Part shown: piece by piece, positions 26,063 to 34,421 of the stretch | Position numbering within the stretch: the stretch's first letter is position 1 | Layout of the letters: the number at the start of each line of letters is the position of its first letter | Position numbers and translations under genes: made by a program | The notes under the pieces: generated by a model | What the model was told of the DNA's origin: nothing | Database searches by the model: none | What the model saw: only the letters and a program-made list of their open reading frames with translations | From: an uncultured Clostridium sp. | Lineage (GTDB): Bacteria > Bacillota > Clostridia > Clostridiales > Clostridiaceae | Length of the DNA stretch: 64,000 nt | Assembly: GCA_900548455.1 (NCBI GenBank) | Contig: URKQ01000007.1 | Location: 62,001-126,000 of the forward strand | Reading direction: 5' to 3'

Positions 26063-28282
26063 TTAAATTATTGGTACTAGTTTATTTAATTTAAATATGC
26101 TTTTATCTAAAACTTCTTCAATATCCCTTGATATAGGTAATAACTTAATCTTGTATATAGCGTTTAAAGCTGATAAATTCATTCCTTTGCTTTCGTATAT
26201 ATATACTAGGTTATATAACAAATCCATGTTTCCGTGATATACCTTCAGTCCTTCTTCAATTATTTTCTCAGCTTCCTCATACCTTTGGTCATAAAAATAT
26301 AAAGTACATTTTATGGATATTAAATCCACATCATTTTTTATATTATATAAACTTTCTAATTGACTAAAGAGATCATTTGCCTCCTTAATCATATTGCTAT
26401 TAATTAAAGTAATAAGATTCTCCTTTATCTTTAAAATATCATCTTTAGATATTATAGAACTTTCTTCTAAACACTCCTTAGAAATAGCATAATCTTTAAT
26501 CATAGCTATAAGATTGGAAAACTCTTTCTTTATTTCAATAGCTTCCTTAAGCTTAGCTATAGCCTTTACGTATTCTTTGTTATTAGAAAATAACGCAAAT
26601 TCATCTAAACACTTCACTAATCTTTTACTTTCTTCCTTATCTTTATCTTCTAGATTTATGATTAAGTCTTCATAGTTATAAAGCAATTTAAAAATCCAAT
26701 TTTGGTCAATTACATATGAATTTACAATCATATCACATTTACTAAGTAAATATTCCATTATAAAAATCACTTCATTTTTATAATCGCATTTTAAAATATC
26801 TTTTATATCAGCATTACTTAAAGTCTCAATCATTGGGAATATACAATTTTCAACTTTAATGGCTCTATTATTCTCCTGAACATTATCCATAATGTAATCT
26901 AGTAAATTATTAAAAGGGTTAATTCTCTCTTTATTTATCTTATCTTTTAACAAAAACTTCTCTTCATTTGTTAAATGTCTTATATTATCAATGATTAATT
27001 CAATATCCTCATCCTTTAGCTTAGCTAAAGTTATGGAAAGTAAATATATAAGAACTAACCACTCATCTTTATCCTTAACCAACTTAATTATATTATCTAA
27101 AAGTTTTCTATCTTCACTTATGATACATTCACTTAAGATATCACCGAGTAACATCATCATAGTATCAAAGTCTTCTATTAAAGAATTAATATAATTTGTT
27201 ATGCCTTCATGCTGATTAATTCTAGTCTTTAGTATAAATAGTTCAGATATAACTTGATATTTATATCCAAAGGAGAATACTTCTAATCCATTAGTCTTTG
27301 CATATCTTTCATATTTAAATGTTTTTAAATTTTCAAGGTATAACTTTAAATTTATTATAGCTTTATCTATATTTCCTTTTATCACATAACATTTTCCTAA
27401 AAGATAATAACAATCTATAAGCTTGTTATCTAGCTCCTTCATTTTAATGCAGTACTTAATACATTTATCATATTCCTTTGCATTAAAATATATTATAGTA
27501 GCATTGTGATAATAATTTATTCTAAAACTATCATTAACTTCTTCATTCTCCATCAATGATAAATAATTTTCAAGTTCAATTAATGCTTCCTTTGTATCTC
27601 CATGCATTTCATAGCTTCTACTTAGCTGATAGATATAATATATATTTTTAGGATCTTTTTCTATCTCCTTTTTTAGCATGGTGGCAGTTCTTTTAAATTT
27701 CTTTTCTTTTACATCTTCAGTCATGATATATCCATAATGAAGCATATATATTTCTAAGTTCTTTTCTGGGCCTTTATAAACAGGCTGATTATGAATATTA
27801 CCTTCATATTTAAAGGTTCCATCATTTTTAAATATTAAGTTTAAGGAAAAAAAAGTATACTCACTTAAATCTTCCTTAGTAAAATTTTTGTACACTAAAG
27901 AATAAGTGTTATATTTTTTATAGTCATTTCCACTAAATAAGTCTATTAACTTTTTAACTTCACTGTATTCCATTTCCTGGTCTGCATCCATTATAAAGAT
28001 GTATTCACCAGTTGCAAGAGAAATACTATAATTTCTTGCTTCAGAAAAATTATTATTCCACTTTTTAAAATATACTTTCTCAGTATACTTTTTAGCAATT
28101 TCTACTGTATTATCCACTGAACCCGTATCTACAACTATTAATTCTGCAATTCCTGAGTCCATAAGGGGCGTTAAACTTTTCAAACAATTATCAAGGAATT
28201 TTTTCTCGTCCCTGACTATCATACATATACTAAGCTTATATTTAGTTTTGCTTTTTAATTCCTTAACTTGTTTATCTTCCAT
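26063..28282 (-). CDS. Large GT2 glycosyltransferase with extended TPR region
   Basis: 739 residues. GT-A domain: LSICMIVRDEKKFLDNCLKS, IVVDTGSVDNTVEIAKKYT, FIMDADQEM (DxD). TPR-type repeats occupy roughly 190-370 and again near the end (LYFYDQRYEEAEKIIEEGLK, LLYNLVYIYESKGMNLSALN), with a long helical middle that I do not recognise. It is the first gene after the major flagellin, 78 bases beyond its stop with only an imperfect terminator between them, which makes it the best candidate for the enzyme that primes flagellin. Confidence 0.83.
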   Translation of the reverse strand: MEDKQVKELKSKTKYKLSICMIVRDEKKFLDNCLKSLTPLMDSGIAELIVVDTGSVDNTVEIAKKYTEKVYFKKWNNNFSEARNYSISLATGEYIFIMDADQEMEYSEVKKLIDLFSGNDYKKYNTYSLVYKNFTKEDLSEYTFFSLNLIFKNDGTFKYEGNIHNQPVYKGPEKNLEIYMLHYGYIMTEDVKEKKFKRTATMLKKEIEKDPKNIYYIYQLSRSYEMHGDTKEALIELENYLSLMENEEVNDSFRINYYHNATIIYFNAKEYDKCIKYCIKMKELDNKLIDCYYLLGKCYVIKGNIDKAIINLKLYLENLKTFKYERYAKTNGLEVFSFGYKYQVISELFILKTRINQHEGITNYINSLIEDFDTMMMLLGDILSECIISEDRKLLDNIIKLVKDKDEWLVLIYLLSITLAKLKDEDIELIIDNIRHLTNEEKFLLKDKINKERINPFNNLLDYIMDNVQENNRAIKVENCIFPMIETLSNADIKDILKCDYKNEVIFIMEYLLSKCDMIVNSYVIDQNWIFKLLYNYEDLIINLEDKDKEESKRLVKCLDEFALFSNNKEYVKAIAKLKEAIEIKKEFSNLIAMIKDYAISKECLEESSIISKDDILKIKENLITLINSNMIKEANDLFSQLESLYNIKNDVDLISIKCTLYFYDQRYEEAEKIIEEGLKVYHGNMDLLYNLVYIYESKGMNLSALNAIYKIKLLPISRDIEEVLDKSIFKLNKLVPII

Positions 28283-28320
28283 AGTAATATTTCTCCTAAT
28301 ATATAATTTTATATAACTTT

Positions 28321-28344
28321 AAAGAGGGACCTTAGCCCCTCTTT
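28321..28344 (-). terminator. Hairpin after the major flagellin gene
   Basis: AAAGAGGG and CCCTCTTT pair perfectly around an 8-base loop, 17 bases past the flagellin stop. On the minus strand the following bases (AAAGTTATATAAAATT) make a poor T tract, so termination may be partial and allow some read-through into the glycosyltransferase gene. Confidence 0.6.
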
Positions 28345-28360
28345 TAATTTTACTATTATA

Positions 28361-29176
28361 CTATCTTAATAATTGAAGAACACCTTGTGGTTGTTGATTA
28401 GCTTGAGCAAGCATAGCTTGTGCAGCTTGGTTAAGAATGTTGTTCTTAGAGAATGCCATCATTTCTTTAGCCATATCAACGTCTCTTACTCTTGATTCTG
28501 CAGCTGTTAAGTTTTCAGAAGTATTGTTTAAGTTAGATATAGTGTGCTCTAATCTGTTTTGAAGAGCTCCTAAATCTGATCTGTGTGTAGATACACTTTC
28601 AATAGCTCTGTCTATAACTTTAGTTAATCCATTTGCTACAGAAGTAGAAGTAACTTTTAAGCTTGCAGCAGTTATTTTTAATCCAGCAGTGCTCATTGTT
28701 TTTAAAGATATTGTTATTTTTTGATTAGCATTAGCTCCAACTTGAATATTTACTTTTCCAGTATTAGCTAATATGTTTTGTTTGTTGAATTGAGTTTGGC
28801 TAGCAATTCTATCTATTTCTGAAGATAATTGGTTTAACTCAGTTTCGATAGCAGCTCTATCAGTTGATACGTTAGTATCGTTAGCTCCTTGTACAGAAAG
28901 CTCTCTCATTCTTTGAAGAATGTTGTGAGTTTCGTTTAAAGCTCCTTCAGCTGTTTGAATTAAAGAGATACCATCTTGAGAGTTTCTAGATGCTTGATCT
29001 AATCCTCTGATTTGTCCTCTCATTTTTTCAGAGATTGCTAGTCCTGCAGCATCATCTCCAGCTCTGTTAATTCTTAATCCTGAAGATAATTTCTCCATAG
29101 ATTTTCCAGAAGCACTTGTGTTTATTCCCATGTTTCTGTGTGCATTTAATGCGTTCATATTGTGATTAATAATCAT
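28361..29176 (-). CDS. fliC/hag: Major flagellin
   Basis: 271 residues, a short flagellin without a large variable D2/D3 domain. N-terminus MIINHNMNALNAHRNMGI and KLSSGLRINRAGDDAAGLAI are canonical; the C-terminus has VRDVDMAKEMMAFSKNNIL and ends QANQQPQGVLQLLR. The middle (about 140-190) is rich in Ser and Thr, so it offers sites for O-glycans. ATG 29176 with GGAGG 9 bases upstream. The leader has a CsrA-type hairpin (29204-29217). It is secreted without a signal peptide through the flagellar export system and assembled at the filament tip. Confidence 0.97.
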   Translation of the reverse strand: MIINHNMNALNAHRNMGINTSASGKSMEKLSSGLRINRAGDDAAGLAISEKMRGQIRGLDQASRNSQDGISLIQTAEGALNETHNILQRMRELSVQGANDTNVSTDRAAIETELNQLSSEIDRIASQTQFNKQNILANTGKVNIQVGANANQKITISLKTMSTAGLKITAASLKVTSTSVANGLTKVIDRAIESVSTHRSDLGALQNRLEHTISNLNNTSENLTAAESRVRDVDMAKEMMAFSKNNILNQAAQAMLAQANQQPQGVLQLLR

Positions 29177-29185
29177 TTTTAAATT

Positions 29186-29217
29186 CCTCCTTGATTTTTA
29201 AAAAGACATCCTTGTCT
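29186..29217 (-). promoter_or_regulatory. CsrA-binding site in the flagellin leader
   Basis: On the minus strand the leader has AGACA-AGGA-TGTCT: a 5-pair hairpin with GGA in the loop (plus 29204-29217). The core ACAAGGAUGU matches the CsrA SELEX consensus ACARGGAUGU exactly. A second GGA is in the Shine-Dalgarno box GGAGG (29186-29190), 13 bases further on. Two sites, one of them over the ribosome site, is the arrangement by which CsrA represses hag translation in Bacillus subtilis; fliW and csrA are encoded in this window. Confidence 0.85.
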
Positions 29218-29246
29218 AAAATATATTTTATAACTTCTTAAGAAGC

Positions 29247-29273
29247 TTATAACAATATTAAATTGATTTTTTA
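29247..29273 (-). promoter_or_regulatory. Possible sigma-28 promoter for the major flagellin
   Basis: TAAAAAAT, 11 bases, TGTTATAA on the minus strand, with matches of about 5 of 8 in each box against TAAAGTTT-N11-GCCGATAA. Spacing is right and the place (about 70 bases before the ATG) is right, but the boxes are weak. A perfect palindrome CTTCTTAAGAAG at 29234-29245 would lie at the start of the transcript. A sigma-A promoter is not obvious either. Confidence 0.35.
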
Positions 29274-29275
29274 TA

Positions 29276-29312
29276 AAAACCACGTTCTAATATTAATATC
29301 GAACGTGATTTT
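29276..29312 (-). terminator. Terminator of the flgM-fliD filament operon
   Basis: CACGTTC and GAACGTG form a stem around an AT-rich loop that can itself pair in part (ATATTAATAT); T-rich runs follow on both strands (GGTTTTTAT on the minus strand). It separates the FliT-like gene from the flagellin promoter. Confidence 0.75.
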
Positions 29313-29355
29313 ATATACTTTATAGTTTTTTAAATTTTTTTTACTTATTAAAAAT

Positions 29356-29685
29356 TTATATTTCTTGATCTAAGAATCTAACTCCTTCAACGGTATTCCC
29401 ATAGGTCATATTAGCTCTCTTTGAATCTCTAAGTTTTGCAATTTCATTTCTAAGTTTTTCTTTTTCTTTAATTAAAGCACATTCAGCTTTTTTTTCAACT
29501 TCCATTAAGTTAATCTCATTGACAATTTTTCTAAACTCATCAGTTTTAGGAGATAATTCCTTAATCATATTAATATACTTTTCTCTTTCATCCATAAAAA
29601 CTTGTGAATCTTCATCCTTATTTATAGAATCAATAAAATCTTCTGTAGCTTTTTTATACCCCGTTAATATCTCTTTTAATTCCAT
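29356..29685 (-). CDS. FliT-like small flagellar chaperone (tentative)
   Basis: 109 residues, charged and helical (LTGYKKATEDFIDSINK near the start, then KKAECALIKEKEKLRNEIAK). It lies 4 bases after fliD, the position of fliT in many genomes; FliT chaperones FliD. Sequence similarity in this family is too low to see here, so the call relies on size, helical character and position. It ends RFLDQEI. Confidence 0.55.
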   Translation of the reverse strand: MELKEILTGYKKATEDFIDSINKDEDSQVFMDEREKYINMIKELSPKTDEFRKIVNEINLMEVEKKAECALIKEKEKLRNEIAKLRDSKRANMTYGNTVEGVRFLDQEI

Positions 29686-29689
29686 AATA

Positions 29690-31714
29690 CTATGATCCCA
29701 TGAAAGAAGACAGATAACTTTGTTGAGAGTTTAATTGATTCATTAGTGTTTCAACTTTTGCCCACTTAGAATAAAGTTGCTGCTCTCTAGTAGAGAATGC
29801 CTTCTCCATGTCTTTTATTTTTCTTTCATATTTTTTCATTGTATCAGTTAAATCATTATTTGTTGCAGTAGCTGAACCAAGGACACCAGCTTTCTTAATT
29901 AAAGGTGAAGATACAGTTACAGTCTCTTTATATAATACATTTTTTAATCTTTGAGCTATCCCTGTTGACTTTAATTTTTCAGCCTCGCTTAAAGTTTCAT
30001 CTGCTGGTGGAGTTGAAGTAAACAACTTCATTACTTGCTCTGAATCATTTTCTAAAGCCTTAGTAAGCTTCTCCTCGTCAATAGTATATGTTCCATTTTT
30101 AGTTCCAGAATAATCAGATACTGGTCTAATGCCAATACTTTCTAGATTAATTCCATCAAGCATGCCTCTCATGGCTTCTTTCATAGAGTTAGCAATTCTT
30201 GATACATCATTATCTTTATATAATTGTCCTTGCTTAACCTTTTCATTCCAAAGTTTAATTTCGTCTTCAGACATTTCCTTCTTTTGATCAGCTGTTAAAG
30301 GATTATAATTTTTATTTCTTTTTTCACTTGTAATTGTATTTAATTTTTCAACTAATTTATTATAGTCATTGATAAAGTTAACCACGTTATCTTTAACAGA
30401 ATCCACATCATTTTTGCCTTTAACTGTTATACCATCTTTAGGAATTTCTCCATCAAAAGTAAAAGTTATACCATCAACTGTAACTGAATTAGATGTTCCA
30501 GTGTGAGTATAAACTCCACCTTTTCCATCACTTATTTCTATATTAGTGTCTATTCCTTTGGTGATTGCTTTTGCTCCATCAATAGATTTTAAATCAATTT
30601 TTCCATCAGCACCAACGGTGTTTGATGTAAATTCAATATTACCACCAACTAACTTAGCAGTAACTCCCATGTTATCTTTCTTTAATAACTCATTTAATTT
30701 ATCAATACCATCTGTAGTAGATAAATCTATTCCAGATATATCTATTACATTATTATTAATTCCTAAATTTTCAACTCCACTAAGTGATGCTATAGACACA
30801 GTATTCTTTGTAGCTACTCCATCTTCTCCCTTAGCAAATGTTCCACTTTTACCATTAACTAATACCTTAGGATCTTCTACTTTACTCCCTAAATCTGTTG
30901 TAGTAAAAGTAATATCTCCAGTATCTGAAACCTTTGCAGTTAATTTATAATCTTTTAATTTTTCATTTAAAATTTTCTCAATATCCTCATTAGTTTCTAT
31001 ATCAGAAATTGTAATCTCAATTTCTTTTCCATCAACGCTTATTTTTCCACTAGGCTTTAGCTCTGAAACATTAAATCCTGTTACTGTTGCTCCTGTTGCA
31101 TTCTTACCAGCTTCCACTGTTCCTGAAATTGAGTTAACTGTTCCTCCTATAGTAAAGTTACCAGTACTGCCTATTACTGTAGATTCAAATACAAACCCAC
31201 TTTGATTTCCAGTAGATGTACCAGCCATATCACTATATTTAACAGTTACATTTATACCAGCTTTTTTTAACTCTTCATTTAAGTGCTTAGCTTTGTCTCT
31301 ATCTGTATCGCCTTTTAGTTCAAACTCTTTACCGTTAATAGTAATTTTATTATCAACAATTTCACTAGTTGAAACTACTGCTCTAGCTGCTGTACCAGTA
31401 TTTCCGGTAACCTTATAATTACCAGCTTTAGCTTCACTATTTCCTGTCACAGTAAGAACATTTTCATTTGATGATGTAAACTTTACTGTATTCCAATTCT
31501 TACTTAATAGAATACTATCTTTCTTAGATACATCAAAATATTTATTGTATAGTTCTCTAGAATCGTTAATTACATCTCTATAAAGCTGTTGCTTAATTTC
31601 AAGTATGTCCTTTTGCTGTTGTTGCTGTTCTATTTTAATTCTGTATGGTTTCATAGTTTGTAGTACTAATGCATCTATATCCATACCTGTTGCAAGGCCT
31701 GTAATTCTACCCAT
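29690..31714 (-). CDS. fliD: Flagellar filament cap protein FliD
   Basis: 674 residues. N-terminus GRITGLATGMDIDALVLQTM is the FliD_N signature, and the C-terminal third has YNKLVEKLNTITSEKRNKNY and GMLDGINLESIGIRPVSDYS (FliD_C), ending in a coiled coil. The middle holds several repeated Gly/Thr/Val-rich beta segments (repeated NGKEFEL/DGKEIEI-type pieces), which explains the extra length. FliD forms the cap under which flagellin folds. It follows fliS with 12 bases. Confidence 0.95.
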   Translation of the reverse strand: MGRITGLATGMDIDALVLQTMKPYRIKIEQQQQQKDILEIKQQLYRDVINDSRELYNKYFDVSKKDSILLSKNWNTVKFTSSNENVLTVTGNSEAKAGNYKVTGNTGTAARAVVSTSEIVDNKITINGKEFELKGDTDRDKAKHLNEELKKAGINVTVKYSDMAGTSTGNQSGFVFESTVIGSTGNFTIGGTVNSISGTVEAGKNATGATVTGFNVSELKPSGKISVDGKEIEITISDIETNEDIEKILNEKLKDYKLTAKVSDTGDITFTTTDLGSKVEDPKVLVNGKSGTFAKGEDGVATKNTVSIASLSGVENLGINNNVIDISGIDLSTTDGIDKLNELLKKDNMGVTAKLVGGNIEFTSNTVGADGKIDLKSIDGAKAITKGIDTNIEISDGKGGVYTHTGTSNSVTVDGITFTFDGEIPKDGITVKGKNDVDSVKDNVVNFINDYNKLVEKLNTITSEKRNKNYNPLTADQKKEMSEDEIKLWNEKVKQGQLYKDNDVSRIANSMKEAMRGMLDGINLESIGIRPVSDYSGTKNGTYTIDEEKLTKALENDSEQVMKLFTSTPPADETLSEAEKLKSTGIAQRLKNVLYKETVTVSSPLIKKAGVLGSATATNNDLTDTMKKYERKIKDMEKAFSTREQQLYSKWAKVETLMNQLNSQQSYLSSFMGS

Positions 31715-31726
31715 AGAAATTCCTCC

Positions 31727-32113
31727 TTATTTTCTCTTACTTACCGCATAAGCTTCATTCCAAGTTTCTCTAACCTCTTCTATTAAAGGCATTACCTCAT
31801 CAAGAATGTTAATATCCTTTTTTAAATTTGCCTCAGCAAGTTTGTCTTTAATAAACTCATATACTTTAAACATATTTTGAGCCCATTCTCCTGCGCTTTG
31901 ATCTAAAGTAACCATAAGTTCAATAAATATGTCTTGAACCTTAACAAGATTTTCGTGAGACTTCTTTACATCCTTATCCACTAGAGCTTGTCTAGCTATT
32001 TTAGAAAACTTCACAGCTCCATCTAAAAGCATTATCAACAGTTGATCCTTTGATGCATAATTTACACTATTATTTTTATATGCATTATAGGCATTTGCAC
32101 CTGCATTATACAT
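31727..32113 (-). CDS. fliS: Flagellin export chaperone FliS
   Basis: 128 residues. NAYNAYKNNSVNYASKDQLL then IMLLDGAVKFSKIARQAL is the FliS signature, and the rest is four-helix bundle. FliS holds flagellin unfolded in the cytosol by wrapping its C-terminal helix. It lies between flaG and fliD as usual. Confidence 0.95.
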   Translation of the reverse strand: MYNAGANAYNAYKNNSVNYASKDQLLIMLLDGAVKFSKIARQALVDKDVKKSHENLVKVQDIFIELMVTLDQSAGEWAQNMFKVYEFIKDKLAEANLKKDINILDEVMPLIEEVRETWNEAYAVSKRK

Positions 32114-32128
32114 TCTATCTCCTCCTGT

Positions 32129-32476
32129 TTAGGCCTTTTTGTCAACTAGAATTCCCACCATCTCACACATCTTTGCAACCATGTCTAAAATTTTCTTAGG
32201 TGGGACTTCTAATAAAACTTCATCTGTCCCTTTATCTATAATCTTAATCATTATTTGTTTAAATTTATCATGCATTTCATATTTAGCATATATTTCATCA
32301 TCTTCAGCCACTTTATTAAATTTATCTACAGCTTTTTTAATATCTTCTTCAGAATGTTCCTCATTTCCCATATTAGAAGTCATCTCAAAATTTTCTGTAA
32401 CAGCTCTCTCAGTTTCAACCGTAACTCTAACTGGTTGCACACCGGTCACACTATTACTTACCCCATTTATATCCAT
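32129..32476 (-). CDS. flaG: FlaG family protein
   Basis: 115 residues. The C-terminal half (AKYEMHDKFKQIMIKIIDKG, then VPPKKILDMVAKMCEMVGIL) is the FlaG domain; the N-terminal half is polar. FlaG affects filament length in several bacteria but has no agreed molecular role. It lies 15 bases before fliS and 18 after csrA. Confidence 0.9.
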   Translation of the reverse strand: MDINGVSNSVTGVQPVRVTVETERAVTENFEMTSNMGNEEHSEEDIKKAVDKFNKVAEDDEIYAKYEMHDKFKQIMIKIIDKGTDEVLLEVPPKKILDMVAKMCEMVGILVDKKA

Positions 32477-32494
32477 AGTATCTCCCCAATCTAT

Positions 32495-32710
32495 CTATTT
32501 TTTTAACTTTGCTAAAATATCCATATCTATTTTAGAAGCTTCCCTATTTTCAACAGTAACAGCTTTATATAACTCACTTCTTAGAATTTTAATTTCTCTT
32601 GGTGCATTTATAGAAATTTTTACACTGTTATCATCTATTTTATCAATGTAAATTTCCACATCATCACCAATTCTAATTCCTTGACCTTGTTTTCTCGTTA
32701 TTACTAACAT
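32495..32710 (-). CDS. csrA: Carbon storage/translational regulator CsrA
   Basis: 71 residues. MLVITRKQGQGIRIGDDVEI and VKISINAPREIKILRSELY are the RNA-binding beta strands of CsrA, with the key Arg in APREIKILR. As a dimer it binds GGA hairpins and blocks ribosome entry. It sits 3 bases after fliW, whose product binds and inhibits it. Its likely main target is the flagellin leader at 29186-29217. Confidence 0.97.
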   Translation of the reverse strand: MLVITRKQGQGIRIGDDVEIYIDKIDDNSVKISINAPREIKILRSELYKAVTVENREASKIDMDILAKLKK

Positions 32711-32713
32711 TTT

Positions 32714-33139
32714 TTATTCCTCCAATAAAGGGTATTTTATTTTATAATCTTCCCTATCTAAAATCATTTGATACCCTTTATTGTTTTGAAGATTAATTAT
32801 AAGTGGTGCTCTTAAATTTGTAGTGATTTTTTTCACATCGCTATTTAACGTTACTGTATTTAAAATAAGTACATCTTCTTCTTCTTTAATTGATAACTTA
32901 TCTATCACTTCATTAGTTAACTTTACTTCATAATCCGATTTAAAATCAAAGGGTACTATGGTTACAAAAGCTATATTTTCATCTTCTTTTGCTTTAAGAA
33001 GTTTAAAAGGTGGAGTATCTTCTATATCGCTTAAAATATAGTCTTTAAAACTTTCAAAGCCAGGTATACCATGTTCAAAGGTAATTATCTCACCCTTAAA
33101 GAGATTACCTATGCAACCTTCTCCATTATTCTTTGTCAT
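32714..33139 (-). CDS. fliW: Flagellar assembly factor FliW
   Basis: 141 residues. GEIITFEHGIPGFESFKDYI near 15-35 is the FliW signature; the rest has the family's VTIVPFDFKSDYEV and LILNTVTLN segments. FliW binds CsrA or flagellin; when cytosolic flagellin falls during filament growth FliW is freed to hold CsrA off the flagellin message. The adjacent csrA gene supports this partner-switch. Confidence 0.96.
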   Translation of the reverse strand: MTKNNGEGCIGNLFKGEIITFEHGIPGFESFKDYILSDIEDTPPFKLLKAKEDENIAFVTIVPFDFKSDYEVKLTNEVIDKLSIKEEEDVLILNTVTLNSDVKKITTNLRAPLIINLQNNKGYQMILDREDYKIKYPLLEE

Positions 33140-33151
33140 TGGCTATTCCTC

Positions 33152-34369
33152 CTATAAGTAGTTCAATATAGTTGGTTGAAGAACTTTGGCACTAGTTTGA
33201 AGTGCTGCTACATAAACAGTCTGAGCAACAGCCATTTCCATAGCTTTTTCTACAAAGTTAATATCTTCATTAGAAGAAAGAATATCTGTCATATTTTCAT
33301 TCTGTGCTTCATTTAAATCTTTTGCACTTTCCATTCTGTTTTGAACTGTTCCAACTCTAGAACTAACACTAAGCATATTATTTAAAATTTTATCTATAGT
33401 ATCTAAATTTTCTCCAATAACTTTGCTTTTTCCATCTTCACTACTTAAATTATTAACTAAATCATCGAGGAATTTCATCACATCTACATCATTTCCATCG
33501 CCATCTTTAAACTTTAGAATTTCCATAGCATTTGCATTATAATCTACAGTTACTCCTGATGAAATTTCAACCTTTAAATTTTTATCTATAAGATTTTCAT
33601 CTCCATTAACCTCTATAGATTTTTTAGTTGAGTTAAGATTTATATCCCATGTATCTGTATCACTAGGTGATTTACTAATGACTTCAGTAAAATCAAATTC
33701 TAATCCATCTACATCTAACTTATAATTTCCATCAGCATCGGCAGATACTTCATGGGAAGTTCCGTTAATATCTACATTATATTTTGCTGGCGTAGTAGCA
33801 GGTACTACTTCCTTAATCCCAGATACCTTTAGTTCACTTTCGCTTCCAGTATAACCCTCTAAGTTATTTACATCTATTTCTTCTGAAACAGCATTTCCAC
33901 TTCCTATAACTTGTACTGGCTTTTCAACAACTTTAACTGGTTTAACAGCTCCATCTTTACCACCAAAAATGTATTTACCATCAAAGCTTGTATTTAATAT
34001 CTGACCAAACTCAGCAACTCTTTCACTTATTTCATCTTTTATAGCTGAAAGCTCTGAAGAACCATATGCAGCATTTCCTGCTGAAACCATAAGCTCTCTA
34101 ATTCTTTGAAGACACTTTGTACTATTACTTAAAGCTGTATCTGTAGTATCCATCCAGTTGATTGTATCTTTAATATTAGTATTATATTGCTTATTTGCAT
34201 TAATCTCAGAATACATTTGCATAGACCTTGCAACTTTAAATGGATCGTCTGAAGGTTTACTAAAAACCTTACCTGTGTTTAATTGTGTCTGTATTTTATT
34301 AAGCTGATTAAGGTTAGTATTCATATCCGTTAAAAAGCCATTAACCATAACTCCATGTGTAATTCTCAT
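33152..34369 (-). CDS. flgL: Flagellar hook-filament junction protein FlgL
   Basis: About 405 residues. N-terminus MRITHGVMVNGFLTDMNTNL resembles flagellin and then TGKVFSKPSDDPFKVARSMQ; C-terminus has FVEKAMEMAVAQTVYVAALQ and ends LQPTILNYL. ATG 34369 is 5 bases after GAGGTG and is preferred to the ATG just before it. FlgL forms the second junction zone between hook and filament with FlgK, whose gene is upstream. Confidence 0.95.
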   Translation of the reverse strand: MRITHGVMVNGFLTDMNTNLNQLNKIQTQLNTGKVFSKPSDDPFKVARSMQMYSEINANKQYNTNIKDTINWMDTTDTALSNSTKCLQRIRELMVSAGNAAYGSSELSAIKDEISERVAEFGQILNTSFDGKYIFGGKDGAVKPVKVVEKPVQVIGSGNAVSEEIDVNNLEGYTGSESELKVSGIKEVVPATTPAKYNVDINGTSHEVSADADGNYKLDVDGLEFDFTEVISKSPSDTDTWDINLNSTKKSIEVNGDENLIDKNLKVEISSGVTVDYNANAMEILKFKDGDGNDVDVMKFLDDLVNNLSSEDGKSKVIGENLDTIDKILNNMLSVSSRVGTVQNRMESAKDLNEAQNENMTDILSSNEDINFVEKAMEMAVAQTVYVAALQTSAKVLQPTILNYL

Positions 34370-34421
34370 CATTTCACCTCTTCGTTTTCGCTCTTCATTC
34401 TTACTTCTTCACTTTTACTTA

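Noticed and set aside
29234..29245. Perfect palindrome CTTCTTAAGAAG in the flagellin leader as an operator
   Set aside because: Twelve bases of low-complexity palindrome in AT-rich DNA is weak evidence; kept only as a remark under the promoter.
32139..32651. A 170-codon plus-strand frame over flaG and csrA
   Set aside because: It lies opposite two well supported genes, has no ribosome site and is rich in Ser/Ile/Leu as antisense frames in AT-rich DNA are.
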